Shown here: piece by piece, positions 32,104 through 44,700 of the stretch | Position numbering within the stretch: the first letter of the stretch is position 1 | Layout: each line of letters starts with the position of its first letter | Assembly: GCA_001643675.2 (NCBI GenBank) | Contig: LSRY02000013.1 | Span: 684,501 to 748,500 of the forward strand | Reading direction: 5' to 3' | Length of the DNA stretch: 64,000 bases | From: Monocercomonoides exilis | Taxonomy: Eukaryota > Preaxostyla > Oxymonadida > Polymastigidae | Program-made: the position numbers and the translations under genes | Notes under the pieces: model-generated | What the model was told of the DNA's origin: nothing | Database searches by the model: none | Seen by the model: the letters and a program-made list of their open reading frames with translations, nothing else

Positions 32104-32469
32104 TAGTTGGGTGCAAAACCCGCACTTGTGCAAAAACCCGCACACTTAACATTTTCTTTCGAAATACTCTTCCACTTTTATATATGTAAAAGCGTTTGGC
32201 ATTTTGATGCCACCTGTACCTTTTTTTTGTCCAATATTAAGTATTTCGAATGAAAAATCAAAAACAAAAATATTTGATCAAAAGATCAAAAAAGATCAAA
32301 ATTTTTAGTTTTTGATTTTTCATTCGAAATACTAAAAATTGGACAAAAAAAAGTCACCGGTTGCATTAAAATGCTAAACGCTATCAAATATATGAAAGTG
32401 GATGAGTATTTCGATAGAAAATGTCAAGTGTGCGGGTTTTTGCACAAGTGCGTGTTTTGCACCCAACTA
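32104..32469. mobile_element. Palindromic MITE at the exact centre of the large palindrome
   Basis: Starts TAGTTGGGTGCAAAACCCGC and ends in an imperfect complement (GTTTTGCACCCAACTA), flanked by TA on both sides. Its two halves are diverged, with many substitutions, while the 4.4-kb arms outside it are almost identical. The ends contain two tandem CAAAA(A)CCCGCAC units, the same layout as the CAAAACCCGGGAC units in the terminal repeat of the pogo-like element at 49185. The inner part is an AAAGATCAAAA-rich palindrome. No coding capacity. Confidence 0.75.
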
Positions 32470-32516
32470 TAAATAATATTAAATAAATAAAAAATTAATT
32501 GAAGAAATCCTCTATT

Positions 32517-33134
32517 TCACATCAGAAAACATTTGAATGATGTTTTCTCGTTTTTGGCAGATGGCTTCTCTGCAACAGCCTCATCTGCTTCAACGGGTTT
32601 GGATTCGTGGTAATCCAAACCCAGCCGTACCATCTCTGTGAATGCCTCATCCACATTCTCTCCTGTTTCTGCTGACGCCTCATAATACCCACAAAATCCC
32701 TCTTTTTTGCACCAGTCTTCCACCTCGAATCGGTTGACAGCCCGATGCTCCCTCTGATCACTTCCATTTCCAATAACGATAAGCGGACAATCACTCGAAG
32801 CATTCGCCATTAAGTTGTCTATCTTTTTTTTCATCTCTTTCAAGCAATCAAAAGAATCACGCGACGACAGTCTGAAGACAAGTGCGCAAGCATCTGACAC
32901 TCGAAAATAAACTCTCGGAATCAAAGTCAGATGATTGAAAGGAACATCAATAAAATACACCTGAACATTTTTATCATCAGCAGAAACATTTTTTGATTTG
33001 AAATCAATACCGATTCCAGTTCTAGAATTGTGTAGGTGTCCATCAACGTATCTTTGAATCAGTGAAGTGACGCCTACTCCATACATACCGATTACGTTTA
33101 GCCACATCCTCACTTCCTCTTCTGTCTCACTCAT
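32517..33134 (-). CDS. Degenerate Rab-like GTPase (pseudo-GTPase), copy B, CaaX-ended
   Basis: The same 205 residues as the copy at 31439-32056, on the opposite strand. The two genes point toward each other with their stop codons 460 nt apart and the MITE between them. All motif losses are shared (P-loop Lys to Val, DVPFN, NGSD), so the degeneration came before the duplication or was spread by gene conversion. The open frame is intact in both copies, which is unlike a dead pseudogene, though the copies may be too young to tell. Confidence 0.85.
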   Translation of the reverse strand: MSETEEEVRMWLNVIGMYGVGVTSLIQRYVDGHLHNSRTGIGIDFKSKNVSADDKNVQVYFIDVPFNHLTLIPRVYFRVSDACALVFRLSSRDSFDCLKEMKKKIDNLMANASSDCPLIVIGNGSDQREHRAVNRFEVEDWCKKEGFCGYYEASAETGENVDEAFTEMVRLGLDYHESKPVEADEAVAEKPSAKNEKTSFKCFLM

Positions 33135-35711
33135 CAAAAAGAAATATTTTTATTATATTTTGATCTTTTTTTTCATTTTTTGAATCTTTTCACTTATTAA
33201 CTTTGAAAGAATGTCAATATAATTGTTCTATAAAAATAAAAATTAATTGTGAAAATATTCTTTTTCAAAAGTCAAATTTTAATATTCATCTTTTGAAAAT
33301 TCAATGACTTTTTACATGATTTTTATTAGAAATAAATTAATTTTTCATTCTCTAGAATGTTTTCATTTTGCATCAAAGCCTACAGATAATAAATTGATTT
33401 GCTGTAATATTTGCATTTTAATAATAAATATGCACACTTTGTTTTAAGGATTTGGAAGCGAAATGATCAACGAATAATTATTTCTTCAAAATCAAAAATT
33501 GAGAACAAAAAACGTGCATTTGCTCTTAGGCGGCACAAAAACGGATGAACATGCTAAGCTGCTGGATTTGATAGAAATTAAGCGTTGAGCAAAGTCTGCA
33601 ATTTGTGGGGAGAGCGTGTCATTTGGAAGATGATTTTTGTTTTCCTATCAATTTGTGTGTGCCGGACTGTGGTTGTTTGGCGATGAGCGACCGTTGCAAG
33701 AAGCCACTGAGCAAAAGCTATTTTCATGTCAGATGATAATGTTCTTTTATTTTTTCCCCCTCATTTTTGTGGAGATTCTTTTCGATGACTCAAAAAACGA
33801 GGGAATGGCTGGTGCCAGCACAGAAAGACACTGCTCGCAATAAAGCAATAAAGTTTATCTCAAGGCATGCAATCTTTTGGAACTGTCCGATATCGAGCAT
33901 GAAATGCCTTTTTGTTGTTTTATTTTTTTCCCCAAAAATGGAAAAAGAGTCCCTCCTTTGCTTCTGCTTGAGGATCTGAACATAAAAATATTGAATGCAT
34001 TGCAGGTGCTAGGAAAAAAAGAGGTTTGGAATTTTTATGAATGGAAAGGATGCTTTTGTTGAAAAGACCAGCTCTTTTCTTTTTTAGAATTTTTTTGTTG
34101 AGAAATTCCATAAGAGCCATATTGGCAGAAAAATCGTTTGGGAAATGGCCAACTGAAGAGGATCCAGTTCAGTTTGCTTTTATTGGCACTTTTCCTTTTA
34201 ATTTTTTTTTCCCTCCAAAATGTGCAGGCGCCATGTCACATTTTGTGGAAAGCAAAAATGCGAGGGATGTTTGCCTGCGAAAAGCAAAGAAAATGGCTGA
34301 ATGAACAAGAACTGAAATTGACATTGATCATCTGATGCGCTTGCCGACAAATGATTTTGCGTGCTTCGGTATTTGTATCGTTGCTATACCTTAAAGACAG
34401 ATTCTGGAAGGAAAAGGATATGGGGAAAAAGAAAAACAGCTCATTTTTTGGCGGGCATGCATCCAACTAGCAGGTACGTGTGTTGATTGGAGGGCGCGGA
34501 GCTGTAGTGATAACAGATTCTTCAAACTGGAAACAAGGGATGATGCAAATGGAAGCAGAGAAGCGATGTTCAGATCAAGTTGGAGCGTTCAAGAAATGGC
34601 CAGCAAATGTTCCATTGGTTCACAATTACATTTTTTTTTATTTCATTTTCCCCCTGGAGCATCGCAAGTTAATTGAAAGCTGAAGCTTGAGTGCCTAATT
34701 TTTGTTTGTGTCATTGGCAGCGAAAGCGCGTTTCTATTTCAAAAGGGAAGAGATATTTATGCTTCGGCTGAAAGTGCCTTGTTGATGATCAATGACGAAA
34801 CTCAAAAAGGATGACAAAGTGGAAGGGGATACTCTGTGAATCTGTGCCATGTTAATAGAGGTGGGAATTTTTCATTGGGGAATGCAGTTATTTTGGGATG
34901 GAATGGGAATGCAAGATGCTGGGTGCAATCGCTGCAAGAATGCACAAGATGACTCAGCTTCTTGCCTTATGTCTTGAATCGTTTGAAAGAAGGAGGCAAT
35001 GAGCTCTCAATAAAAAAAATAAATTCCAGAGTGTTTCTCTCTTCGTTTTGATGGAACTTATTTGAAGCCTCTCATTTCCTTGAGTGCCATTTCCTTTCAC
35101 ATCGTTTGCTGTTATTTTTATCTCAACGATTTTTATATTGACATATTTCATGTTTTGAATGAATAAAAAAAAGTCATCTTGGCATGACTCTAGAAATTTG
35201 GCCAAGGCTGAGAAAGGTGCATTCTGGGTTTTTGCGCAGGTGAAAGTGGAATTACATTTTTGATTTTGATTTCTTGGCTGAGTCAAAGCAAGGATGCTGG
35301 GATTTATTTTTCAGGGATCATTCATTTCAGAGAAGAAGGCAATTCACAGAGGAAGATCAAAGGATTTCAGAAATCATTTGGCTCGATGTCTTTCCATTTT
35401 GAAGTGGATTTACAAGCAATAAAACGAAAGTGGTTGTGAAAAATCACTTTCGAGCGAAGTGAAAAAACAACACAGAAAAACGCAAACATCAGACTCTGGC
35501 TGGCAAATGCCAAGCCCTGTTTGGAGGCAACAGAAACAAAAGAAAAGAAAAGAAAAGAAAAGAAAGCCTTCAGAGGCCATGGGCAGCGCTTATTTCATTC
35601 TTTCTTGTAATTATTCGCCAAAAGCAAAAAAGAAAAAAGAGAGAGATTAAGAGATGAATACGAGGGGTGTGAACGATGGCGATGCTTGTGATGGAATGAG
35701 AAAAGCAAACA
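33135..35711. other. Gene-free part of the right palindrome arm
   Basis: Mirror image of 28861-31438, with the GAAAA tract at about 35537-35564. No gene recognised. Confidence 0.6.
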
Positions 35712-38700
35712 CTAATAGCTGCAGCAGCTGTTTCTGCTGATGGCAGATTGCTGGTTTGTGAAGAGTGCGTCAGTCATTGTGGGGAGCTTGGCCGACTCGG
35801 GGAACTTCTGAAAGAACTCTCTCGAAATGGAGACGAGCGAAGGCCGGTTGGAAGGCTGAAAGGAGAGGCATTCGCTGACGACCAAAGAGAATGTGCTTGC
35901 AGTATTTCCGCACATGCTCAAAGCCTCTCCTTTTGCAATCTTGTCTCCAGCAATCACAGCCTCATGCTCCCCGAACGGGATCTGGAGCGTCAGGCACTCC
36001 CACAGCATCATCCCGATCGAGAACACCACCGACTTCTTTGTTGCCCCCATGTTCTTGTTGATCAGCAGCTCTGGTGCCTTCCACCTCAAACACTCTTTTT
36101 TGAAGCTATCTTCATCCTCAAAGGCGGATGAGGGAAGGGAGTCACTTTCATCATCATCATCATCACTTGCAGACGTGATAACAGTTGATGATGAGATCGA
36201 TGATGAATCAGAGTTATCTGATAAAAGGTCTGAATGCATGACAATGCAGATGACCATGTGTTCGGAGAACAGCACAATATGTGGACTCAGATTGGCAAGT
36301 GACTGAAGCTTGTTTTCCATCTCATCAAAGGAGTGGAGTGCTAGATTAGCTACCCAGAACAAGATTTGGGCAGCTGTCATCTCCCTTTCTTTCACACTCC
36401 CAATCGCCATCTCTTTCTTCTCGTTCCTTCCATGAAGCAACATGAACAGTGAATCCCTCAAGTCCACAATCAGCTTCTCGTGAGGTGATGAGCATGCGAT
36501 TGCATCCACCAGATTCGACATCGATGATGTGGTTGGGCACAGATCTTCCCTCCGAACAAAAGTGGACTCTGTGTCTGATGTGTCTGTGGATGAAGTGGAT
36601 GAAATGGATGGTGAAGGAGATCTCTTTCTTTTCTCTTCCTCATCATCAACCTTCTCCAGCATCCATTCAGGGATCTTGTCTGAATCTTTTCCCAGGATGT
36701 ATTCAGTCGATCCACTCTCAGCCAGCAAATGCTCAGATGACTCTGAATGCTGAAGGCTTTTCGCATATACTCTTTTCTTCATCCTCTCCTCATTCTTCTT
36801 CTCAGCCTCCCTCTCAGCTCTCCTCCACTGCTCTTCTGGCGACATCTCCATTGTTACCATCTCGAATGCCTTCGGATCCTTTCTGATGTTATCGTTCACA
36901 ATCTCTCTCAGATCTTCTGCTTCATTCTTTGCCTTCTTCCAGCGAACAATGAATATTACTGCAATAATTAAAATGAGGAGAAGAACAATAGCCATAATGA
37001 TCACAATCAATGCCCATGATGATTTCCCTTCTTTTCCTCTTTCAGCAATCCTTTCATCTCCGCTTGTCTGAGACTCACTCTTGTTCTTCAGAATGAATGA
37101 ATCAGTTGATGATGGAGCATCCATTTTTCCAAACAATATTGAAACAGTCACCTCTGCTTTCTCTTCAGCGTCACGAATTGATTTTGAAGGAATCATCCCC
37201 CAAGCTTCATCCTCTGAGACAAACCCTCCAGATTTGAACTCGTATTGCTCCACCAACGCCTCAGAACGAATGGCTGTTACAACTCGAAACGACAAGTTGC
37301 AAGGCAGAAGAAGTTGCCCTTTGAATATCACTTTCAATTCTGTTCCTTTTTCTTCCATCTTCACATTTTCCAAAAAGGGAACAAACAGAGGAGATTTTCT
37401 TTCTTGAGCCATCCCGCTCAGTGTGCATCCTTCGTTCAAGAGCCACAGCGATCCGTTCTTTTCCTGCCCGTCTCCTCCTTTCAGGCTCACAACATTGACA
37501 GTTCCGCTTCCTCCACACGCAATGTTCCTTCTTGCTGAAGGGTATTTCTCGATCCCCGGATCATTTAGCATGAATTCGCATTTCTCGATGAGCAAGTGTC
37601 CGCCCGTTGCAGTTACACCTCCTTTTGGAAAGTTCTTGATTGTGGTTTCCTTCATGGTTGCATTGCTGTTGGCAAACGAAACAGCTGAGGTTGTCCATTG
37701 GCAAATGCCTGCTTCTCTGCCGTTTTCACTTTTTCCTGAATGAATCAAGTCACCTCGAAGCACGTTCCAATATAACGTCACATTGCTGCATTCCGCAAAA
37801 GTCATCACGCTTCCTGCCTCAGACTTCGACGAGGCATTGGAATAAGAGCAATTCGCCAAATAAATCCCTCCCTTGAATGATAAACAAGCAATGACTCCTT
37901 CCTCCTGCTGTGCAGATGAAACATTGTCAAATGACACATCTTTGAGTTCAACACTTCTTTCGCCTCCGCTCTTTGGCTGCTCAGAAAATGATTGCTCCCC
38001 TTCAATCAAAATGAAAGTGCCTTTGTTCAGAACAACATGATCCACTTTCATTTCAGAGAGAAGCACACAGCCATCCAAATGAGCGACTCGGATAGACGCT
38101 TCAGCAGAAAAGTGCATGTGAGATATTTTTATCTGAGAAGCTGTGACTTGCCCATCCTCGATTGAGATGAGTGTTAGTCCGATTGCCTGAGCGCTGATTT
38201 CTTCCTGTGATTGGGCAAAGCTGCATACAAGCAACGACAGGCTTCCAGAACCTGCTGTGAGCAAAATGTGGTGTGCTGAAGAAAAGTCTGAGCCAAAGAA
38301 AAACTCAATCTTCGAGACAGAAACGCTTCCTGCAGTTGATATAATGCTGGCTCTTGTGTGAGGAATATCGGGGAATATGGTGAGTTTCGAGGGATCTTCC
38401 TTTCGAGATGCGATTGAAAGATCTTCGAGATCCATCTCCTTTTCGACAAACGACTCGCCATCCACCAGAAGTCTGCTTTCCACATCGTTTGTCAAATGGC
38501 TGAGTGCATAGCCGATTGTCAGGCACGGGAGCTTCAGTGTTCCGCACTGCCTGTCGTTCTTCCCGTTGCTGGAGGGAGCGGATGACAGGATGATGGTGTC
38601 TGCCTGGTGGATTGTGATGAAGTCCATCAGATTTGTGTCGCACTGGTAGTTTGTGAAGTCGATGCCGTAGATAGCATTCAACCGCGTGTATGCAGTTTCT

Positions 38701-41700
38701 CGCAAGTCAAAGCAGAACTGTGTCTCGTTGATCTGATTCTCGATGTCAACACACTCCACAAACACATCATTCCCCACTTTTGCGCTGTTTCCTTTGAATG
38801 TCATCTTCTCAAACAGGAATGAGAGGGCGCCTCCAAAACTGGTGCAGATGAAAAGCCCTCCTCCTTTTCCGTTGTTGTTGCTGCATCCGCACTGAATCAC
38901 TGACGACTTGCTCATCGACAGCGCTCCTCCACTCTGAAGCTCCTCAAAGGCTCCTCCGCCTCTTTCAGAGCCAACTGCCTTGCACGAATCGAAAGTGCAT
39001 CCGCTGATTGATATCGCCGAGGCGCAGCCAGATGAGCTGATGATTGCAGGCCCGTTGCCATTCCGAGTGATCAGCTGGAATGTGGAGTCTTTGATGGAAA
39101 CAGAGCAGTCAGCAGCATTCTCCTTTTGATATGAGCGAGAAACTATTTTCACAAAACTTTCGCCAGAGAATGTGCATCCCGAAGCCACAAGATGCTGCAT
39201 CGCACAATCGCATCCGTTGCTGATCGCAAACACCCCCATCTCCGACATCACATTCTCAACTGACAGATTCGAAACATTCAGCACTCCACCTTCCATCAGC
39301 AAAAAGCCAACCTTCGCTGGAGCATCTCCACGAGTCTCAGTGGAAAACGAGCAATCGCTCATCTCAATCAGCCCACTTTTCCCAACGATGGAAAACAGCT
39401 GTTCGTTGCAAAACCCTTCCGACAGTGCAACCGCAATCCTGTTGAGCTTCAATATTCCCTCATTGTTTATAACAGGGTCAGTTCCACTTTCTGTCTTGTT
39501 TGCAAATATCAGCTTCCCTAGACTTTGCTCTTCTGTTTCGTCATGCTCAATAACATGGTTGGAGAGCACGAACGAGTCCTGCACAATTGTCTCATCTGCT
39601 ATTTTTATCCACTTCTGAGGAGCGCCTTCGTCCATCTGCCTCATCCCTTTCCACATGCTCCTGCACGGATCCTCTTCGTTTCCGCATCTCATAATATCGT
39701 ATCCACCAGAGCTCACAAATATTGTTTGGCTTGTGTATGTCTCCAAGAAACGGAGCAGGGTGGTGTCTTCCCAGACCAAATCTCTTCCACAAAACAGCAG
39801 CACGTCTTCTCTGCTTTTCCTGAAGTCAAAGCAGAGTGTTGAGAGTGTCACACTTTTGTTCAGATTGCCTGCCGAGATGAACATGTTTTTCCCTATCTGC
39901 GCCTTGTGACCAGCAAATGAAACATCTTCTCCAAAAACAAAAGGATTTTCCGTTGAGGAACCTTTGGATTCAACAAATATAAACCCTCCTCTCCCATGTT
40001 CTTCAGAGCAACCACAGCCAACCGTTTCTGTCTGGCTCATCGAAAATGTTGCTTCATTCAACAGCTCCACGCAAACAGCACCTCCCTTCTGACTCGACTT
40101 TGCAGATATCGACGAAAAATTGCATCCGATTATTTCACACGAAGAATTCAGTTGGACAGGCGTTGACGAGAAAGACAGCGAAGAGAAATCACAATTCAGC
40201 AACTGAACGTCACCTGCTTCAGAATGAATGAGGCAGAACTCCAAGTCTGATGCGCTGTTTCTGTTGAAGGTGCATCCATTGAGCGAAAGGCAAGAATCGG
40301 CTGATTCAGAGTGGAGAAGAATATTTTCGTTGTTTGTGAAAGAAGAAGGAAGCGAAAACTGAATCATTTCCAACTTCAATTCTTTCGAGTTCTGAATAAT
40401 AGATTTTTTCTCTTCGCTTGCTTCCATGGCATTCTCGAACAGCACCACACACCTCTCATCTGCCCTGTTGGACATCACTCTGAGCGATGAGAGATCGTAA
40501 TGATTTTTGATATTTCCCCTTGAATCAATCCGTATCACTCGATCATGTGCTTCCAAATCGATGTTTTCATATCCTCTCCAAAATGTCTGGCAAGGGAACT
40601 CTGCACTTCCACATCCCAAAATGTCCATTCCACCCCTTGAAACAAGAATCGAACTCTCCTTCCTTTGGATCAAGAACAAGAGAAGATCAACAGCTGATCC
40701 TTTCAGCAAAACATTATCTGTGCCTTTCAAATCAACAATGTTTTCGTTTTTCTCGTTCTGCAGCTGAAACGCAAACCTTTGTCTCACAGCAGATGCATTC
40801 ACATCTGTGCTCAAAACAAACATGTCATTCCCTTCGAAGGCGCAATTGTCTGCAAATGTTATTTCTGTCAGTTTGATGTTCAGCAGGGGATTCTCTGAAA
40901 TGTCCAAATACAGCCCGCCTCCTCTTCCGTGATTCGCGTTTGCAGAACACGAGCTGATGCTTGTCCCGTTGATCTGAACATCGCTTTCTCCCTCAACAGA
41001 AATAAGCCCACATCCGCCGTTCCCTCCTTCGTTCGTGCAGTCTGTCATGCTCGTCCCATTCTTCCAGTTCAGGATCTTCACTTTCTTCAGCACAGCAAAC
41101 CCACCATTCCCAAATGAGCAGTTTGTGCTTCTCAATTCATTCAGCAAAACCTCTGTTCCGCCTTCTCCAACAAGCATTCCAATTCCGCTTGATCGGATGT
41201 TGCTCACTTCCATACTGTCAAAAGTGCAACCAGCTTCTCCGCTCAAAAAGATTCCGCAATCAGCATTGAACTTCATGTTCTTTACGATCACTCCATCGAA
41301 TGAGATCTTTCCTCCCCTTCCTGTTATTATCCGCATGTTTGTCTCTACAGATGCTTCTGGATCAGCACTTCCAAATGAACACCCCACAAAATATGTTGTG
41401 CCCACGCAAACTTCTACCAGTTCAGTGAAATCTGATGTTTGAGGCAGCTCAAATCCAATCTTCGAAAATGTCAGTGTTGTGAGTGCAGTGCCAACAGCCA
41501 TCTTCAAGTGCCCCTCTTTTGTCACAATTAGCTGGCTCCCGTCATCTCCTTTCCCTTCAATCGTCATCGGATCGTTATCTCTCTCTATTGCTCCCCTCAA
41601 TTCGCAAGAAGAAATAATCTGCAGAATGCGCTTGTCCTCGGTCATTTTCCCAGAAGCGAGCCAAAGCTCGTTGCAAGGATAATCGTCTGCGCCACAGCCG

Positions 41701-44700
41701 TCTGTGTGGCCATTGAGCGTGTTGACATAAATGATTTCGTCAGGTCTGGGAAACAGGTATTTCAGAAGCGTGTCTGTTCCGTCCGGAAATGTTGGATCAA
41801 TCACCCACATCGTTTTCTCCTCCTGGCCTTCTGTGGCTGATCCTGACCATTTATTTCTGTCAATCGTCATCCGCGGAGTGGGGCACACAAGATACACATC
41901 GTATCCCAGCATCGCATCGTTGCTCAGGAATTTGTTGTTTTTCATCGAGTATCCAACCTCGCTGCTCAAAAACTCGATGTGCATCCCTCCGCCCAGACCA
42001 TCCGCTTTCTTCACTTTGCTCTCTTCAACTGTGTTGTTGTTGAACTGCAGCTCCCCATTGGCAGACACACTTGTGATGATGCTTCCACCTTTCGAGCCAC
42101 TCGCCAAGCAGCTGATTGCTGTGAATGAACAAAAATTCACACTCAAACTCTTTCCGGCTCCAACTCTCCCCGTAACCACCACTCCCTTTCCTTCGTTCCT
42201 CGTCAAAAGACTGAAGTTGCTCTTTTCAACTGTTGCACTCGACAATTCTTCAACGAATAAGACCCCGTGGTTCCCAAACTGTGCTGGGCCAGACACATTC
42301 GAGTTTTTCATTTCCACATGGCTGCAGGACTTGGCAGCAATCAGCCCTTCGACTGATCCTGTTTTCAGGTTGTTCCACTCCACATCTTCAAGGGTGCATC
42401 GGCTGGTCTCCCCGCTCAATTCAACCACTGGTGCTCCCAGCAGTTCTATTTCGTTCAACACCCCCCTCAGAATATGGAGGGCACCACCTTTCACAATCAC
42501 ATATCCAAAGTCAATCTTCTTCGATTGTGTGTTCACCGAACAATCAATCAGAGAAAGAGCAGAGCCAGTGCAGAGAAACAGGCATTTTCTATTAACTTCC
42601 GTGAATGCTGCAGAAACATTGAATGTTATTCCGCTGAAGTTCACAACATTTCTCGTTTCGACAAGTCCTTCTCCTTCTCCTGATCCATCAGGCAGAATAT
42701 TTATCAGTGTTCCGTTTGCCTCTGCTTCAATGTCCATCACTTGCGAACTCAAAACAATTGGATTCACAAAGCAGAAATGATCTTTGAGTGTCAAATGTGC
42801 CTTTGAATTCCCAAATCTGATCAAGCAGCCATACTGAAGTGTTTCACATGGATAATCAGAAAAACCACATCCTGTGTAATCAAAGCCGTTTTCTTCTGCT
42901 CTGCCAATGAAGCAAGGCTCCTCAAATGCTCGGAAATACAGAACAATTGGAATGTGGAATTCTTTATTTGTTGTGCTTCTCTCAAATCCCATCATATCTT
43001 CATCCAAGATAGTCTCTGTTTTGAAGCACTGCAACCAATTGCTGACAATCTGGCTCAGATCTTCTCCATCAACAAACAGCTGCTTTCCTTTCCAAGCATT
43101 GCAGCCACTGAATGAGATATCATCGAATGTGAGGCTTCTGAAGCTTTCGTGCAAACAAAGATACATCGCACCTCCCAATCCATTTCCCACTGATTCGCGA
43201 TCTTCTGAAGGCACTATGCAGTTCTCAAAAGATATGCTTTTCACGCAAAGTGTATTTCCGCTCCCAACATTCGCCATGATTCCTCCGCCTCGAATTCCAT
43301 TCCCCTCATCACATGAACCAGTGAAGTTGCATCTTTGGATTGTGATGCTTTTCCCATCGCCATTTGCCTCATTGAGATAAAAGCATCCACCGTCTCCATT
43401 TATCCTCCTCATTCCAGTCAAGCTGCTGTTCTCAATCTCTATTGAATTGTAATTGTCTGCAAAGATCGGCGAAGTTGTGAAAGTTGTTGCCTTTTCCATT
43501 TTGAATCCACTGATCAGAAGATCCCCGCTTTCAACAAAGATCACATTGAAGGAAACAGGATCATTTGCATTTTCTGAAGAGAATTCCACACAACAGTTGG
43601 AGATGGAAAGCGACGATGAAGAGAAAAGAAAGGATTTTCTTTCAGCTGCAAACGACCTTTGCACATTCAGTGACAGATTTGAAAGTGAAAGAGAAGAAGA
43701 GCACACCACAAATCCATCCTGTGTGGCTCTGCCTGTGTCTCTGACTGAAACAGGCACAAGTGTTTCAGAATAGACATTCACTGATGTTGAAGAGATCGCT
43801 ATTTCATGTTGAATTGTTGAACTTGAAACGACCTTGATGCTGTTTAACGAGCTGTTTATTCGATTTTCAATGCAGTAATCTATTGAGAAGCAGCCAAAAG
43901 AGGGAAACCCGCAGTGTGTGTGATCAGCTCCATTGTTGCTGTCAGTGATAATTTGTGATTGAAGAATACAAAGATACACATGCAGAGGAATGACTGGAGA
44001 AGCACTTCCATTTTCACTCCCGCTCAGAAGCAATGCGTCTGTTGGCAGTTTCGTTGAATCAAAAAATCCAATTGAAGACGAATTGATCATTTGGGAAAGC
44101 AAAATCCCACTCTCGCACCAGACAAACACATCCTTTCCATATTCAGCATTGTTCTGCATTTCCTTTGAAAATACAACTTCATTCCATATTTCAAAAGAAG
44201 AAGATGCCACATCACAGCGAATGCACATTCCGCCTCCTTTTCCACCAGATCCTTCTTCGCTTGGTGCACAACATTCCTGAAAGCAAGTTGAGCCATTCAC
44301 AATTAGAACATCATTCTCTCCCAGCCAGGCACACACTCCTCCTCCTTCTCCCCCTTCCTCACAAACACAGCAATCACTGAAACAGCATCCATCGATTGCA
44401 ATCTCCCTGTTTCTGTTGCTTGCCAACAAATTGTTCTTCGCAACCGAAATGCACACTCCATTTCCAGACATCCTCTTGATGCTGCTCATGTTGCATTCAT
44501 CACAGCTCAACCCTCCAGATCCATCCAATGTGATCAACGAAGCAGAACAAAATATCACTTGTGAAGCTGTGGAAAACCGGTTCAAAAGCAGGCTCCCGCT
44601 ACTTATCTTTATGAATCCAAAACCAAATTCTGTGTTTCCAGTTGATGCACATTTCAGCGAGCAATCAGTCATCGCAAGCTCCTCAGACTGGCACAGCAGA

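Larger units (their letters stand above)
32470..36935 (-). repeat. Right arm of the 9.3-kb near-perfect palindrome
   Basis: Reverse complement of 27638-32103. It contains GTPase copy B, the gene-free flank and the cytoplasmic end of receptor copy B. The outer boundary falls just inside the transmembrane helix: from residues KAKNEAEDLREIVNDN onward the two receptors are identical, while the helix and ectodomain before it differ. Confidence 0.95.

Noticed and set aside
41731-42780. 349-codon plus-strand frame opposite receptor copy B
   Set aside because: A shadow frame over repetitive Ser/Gly/Cys-rich coding sequence; it matches no family.
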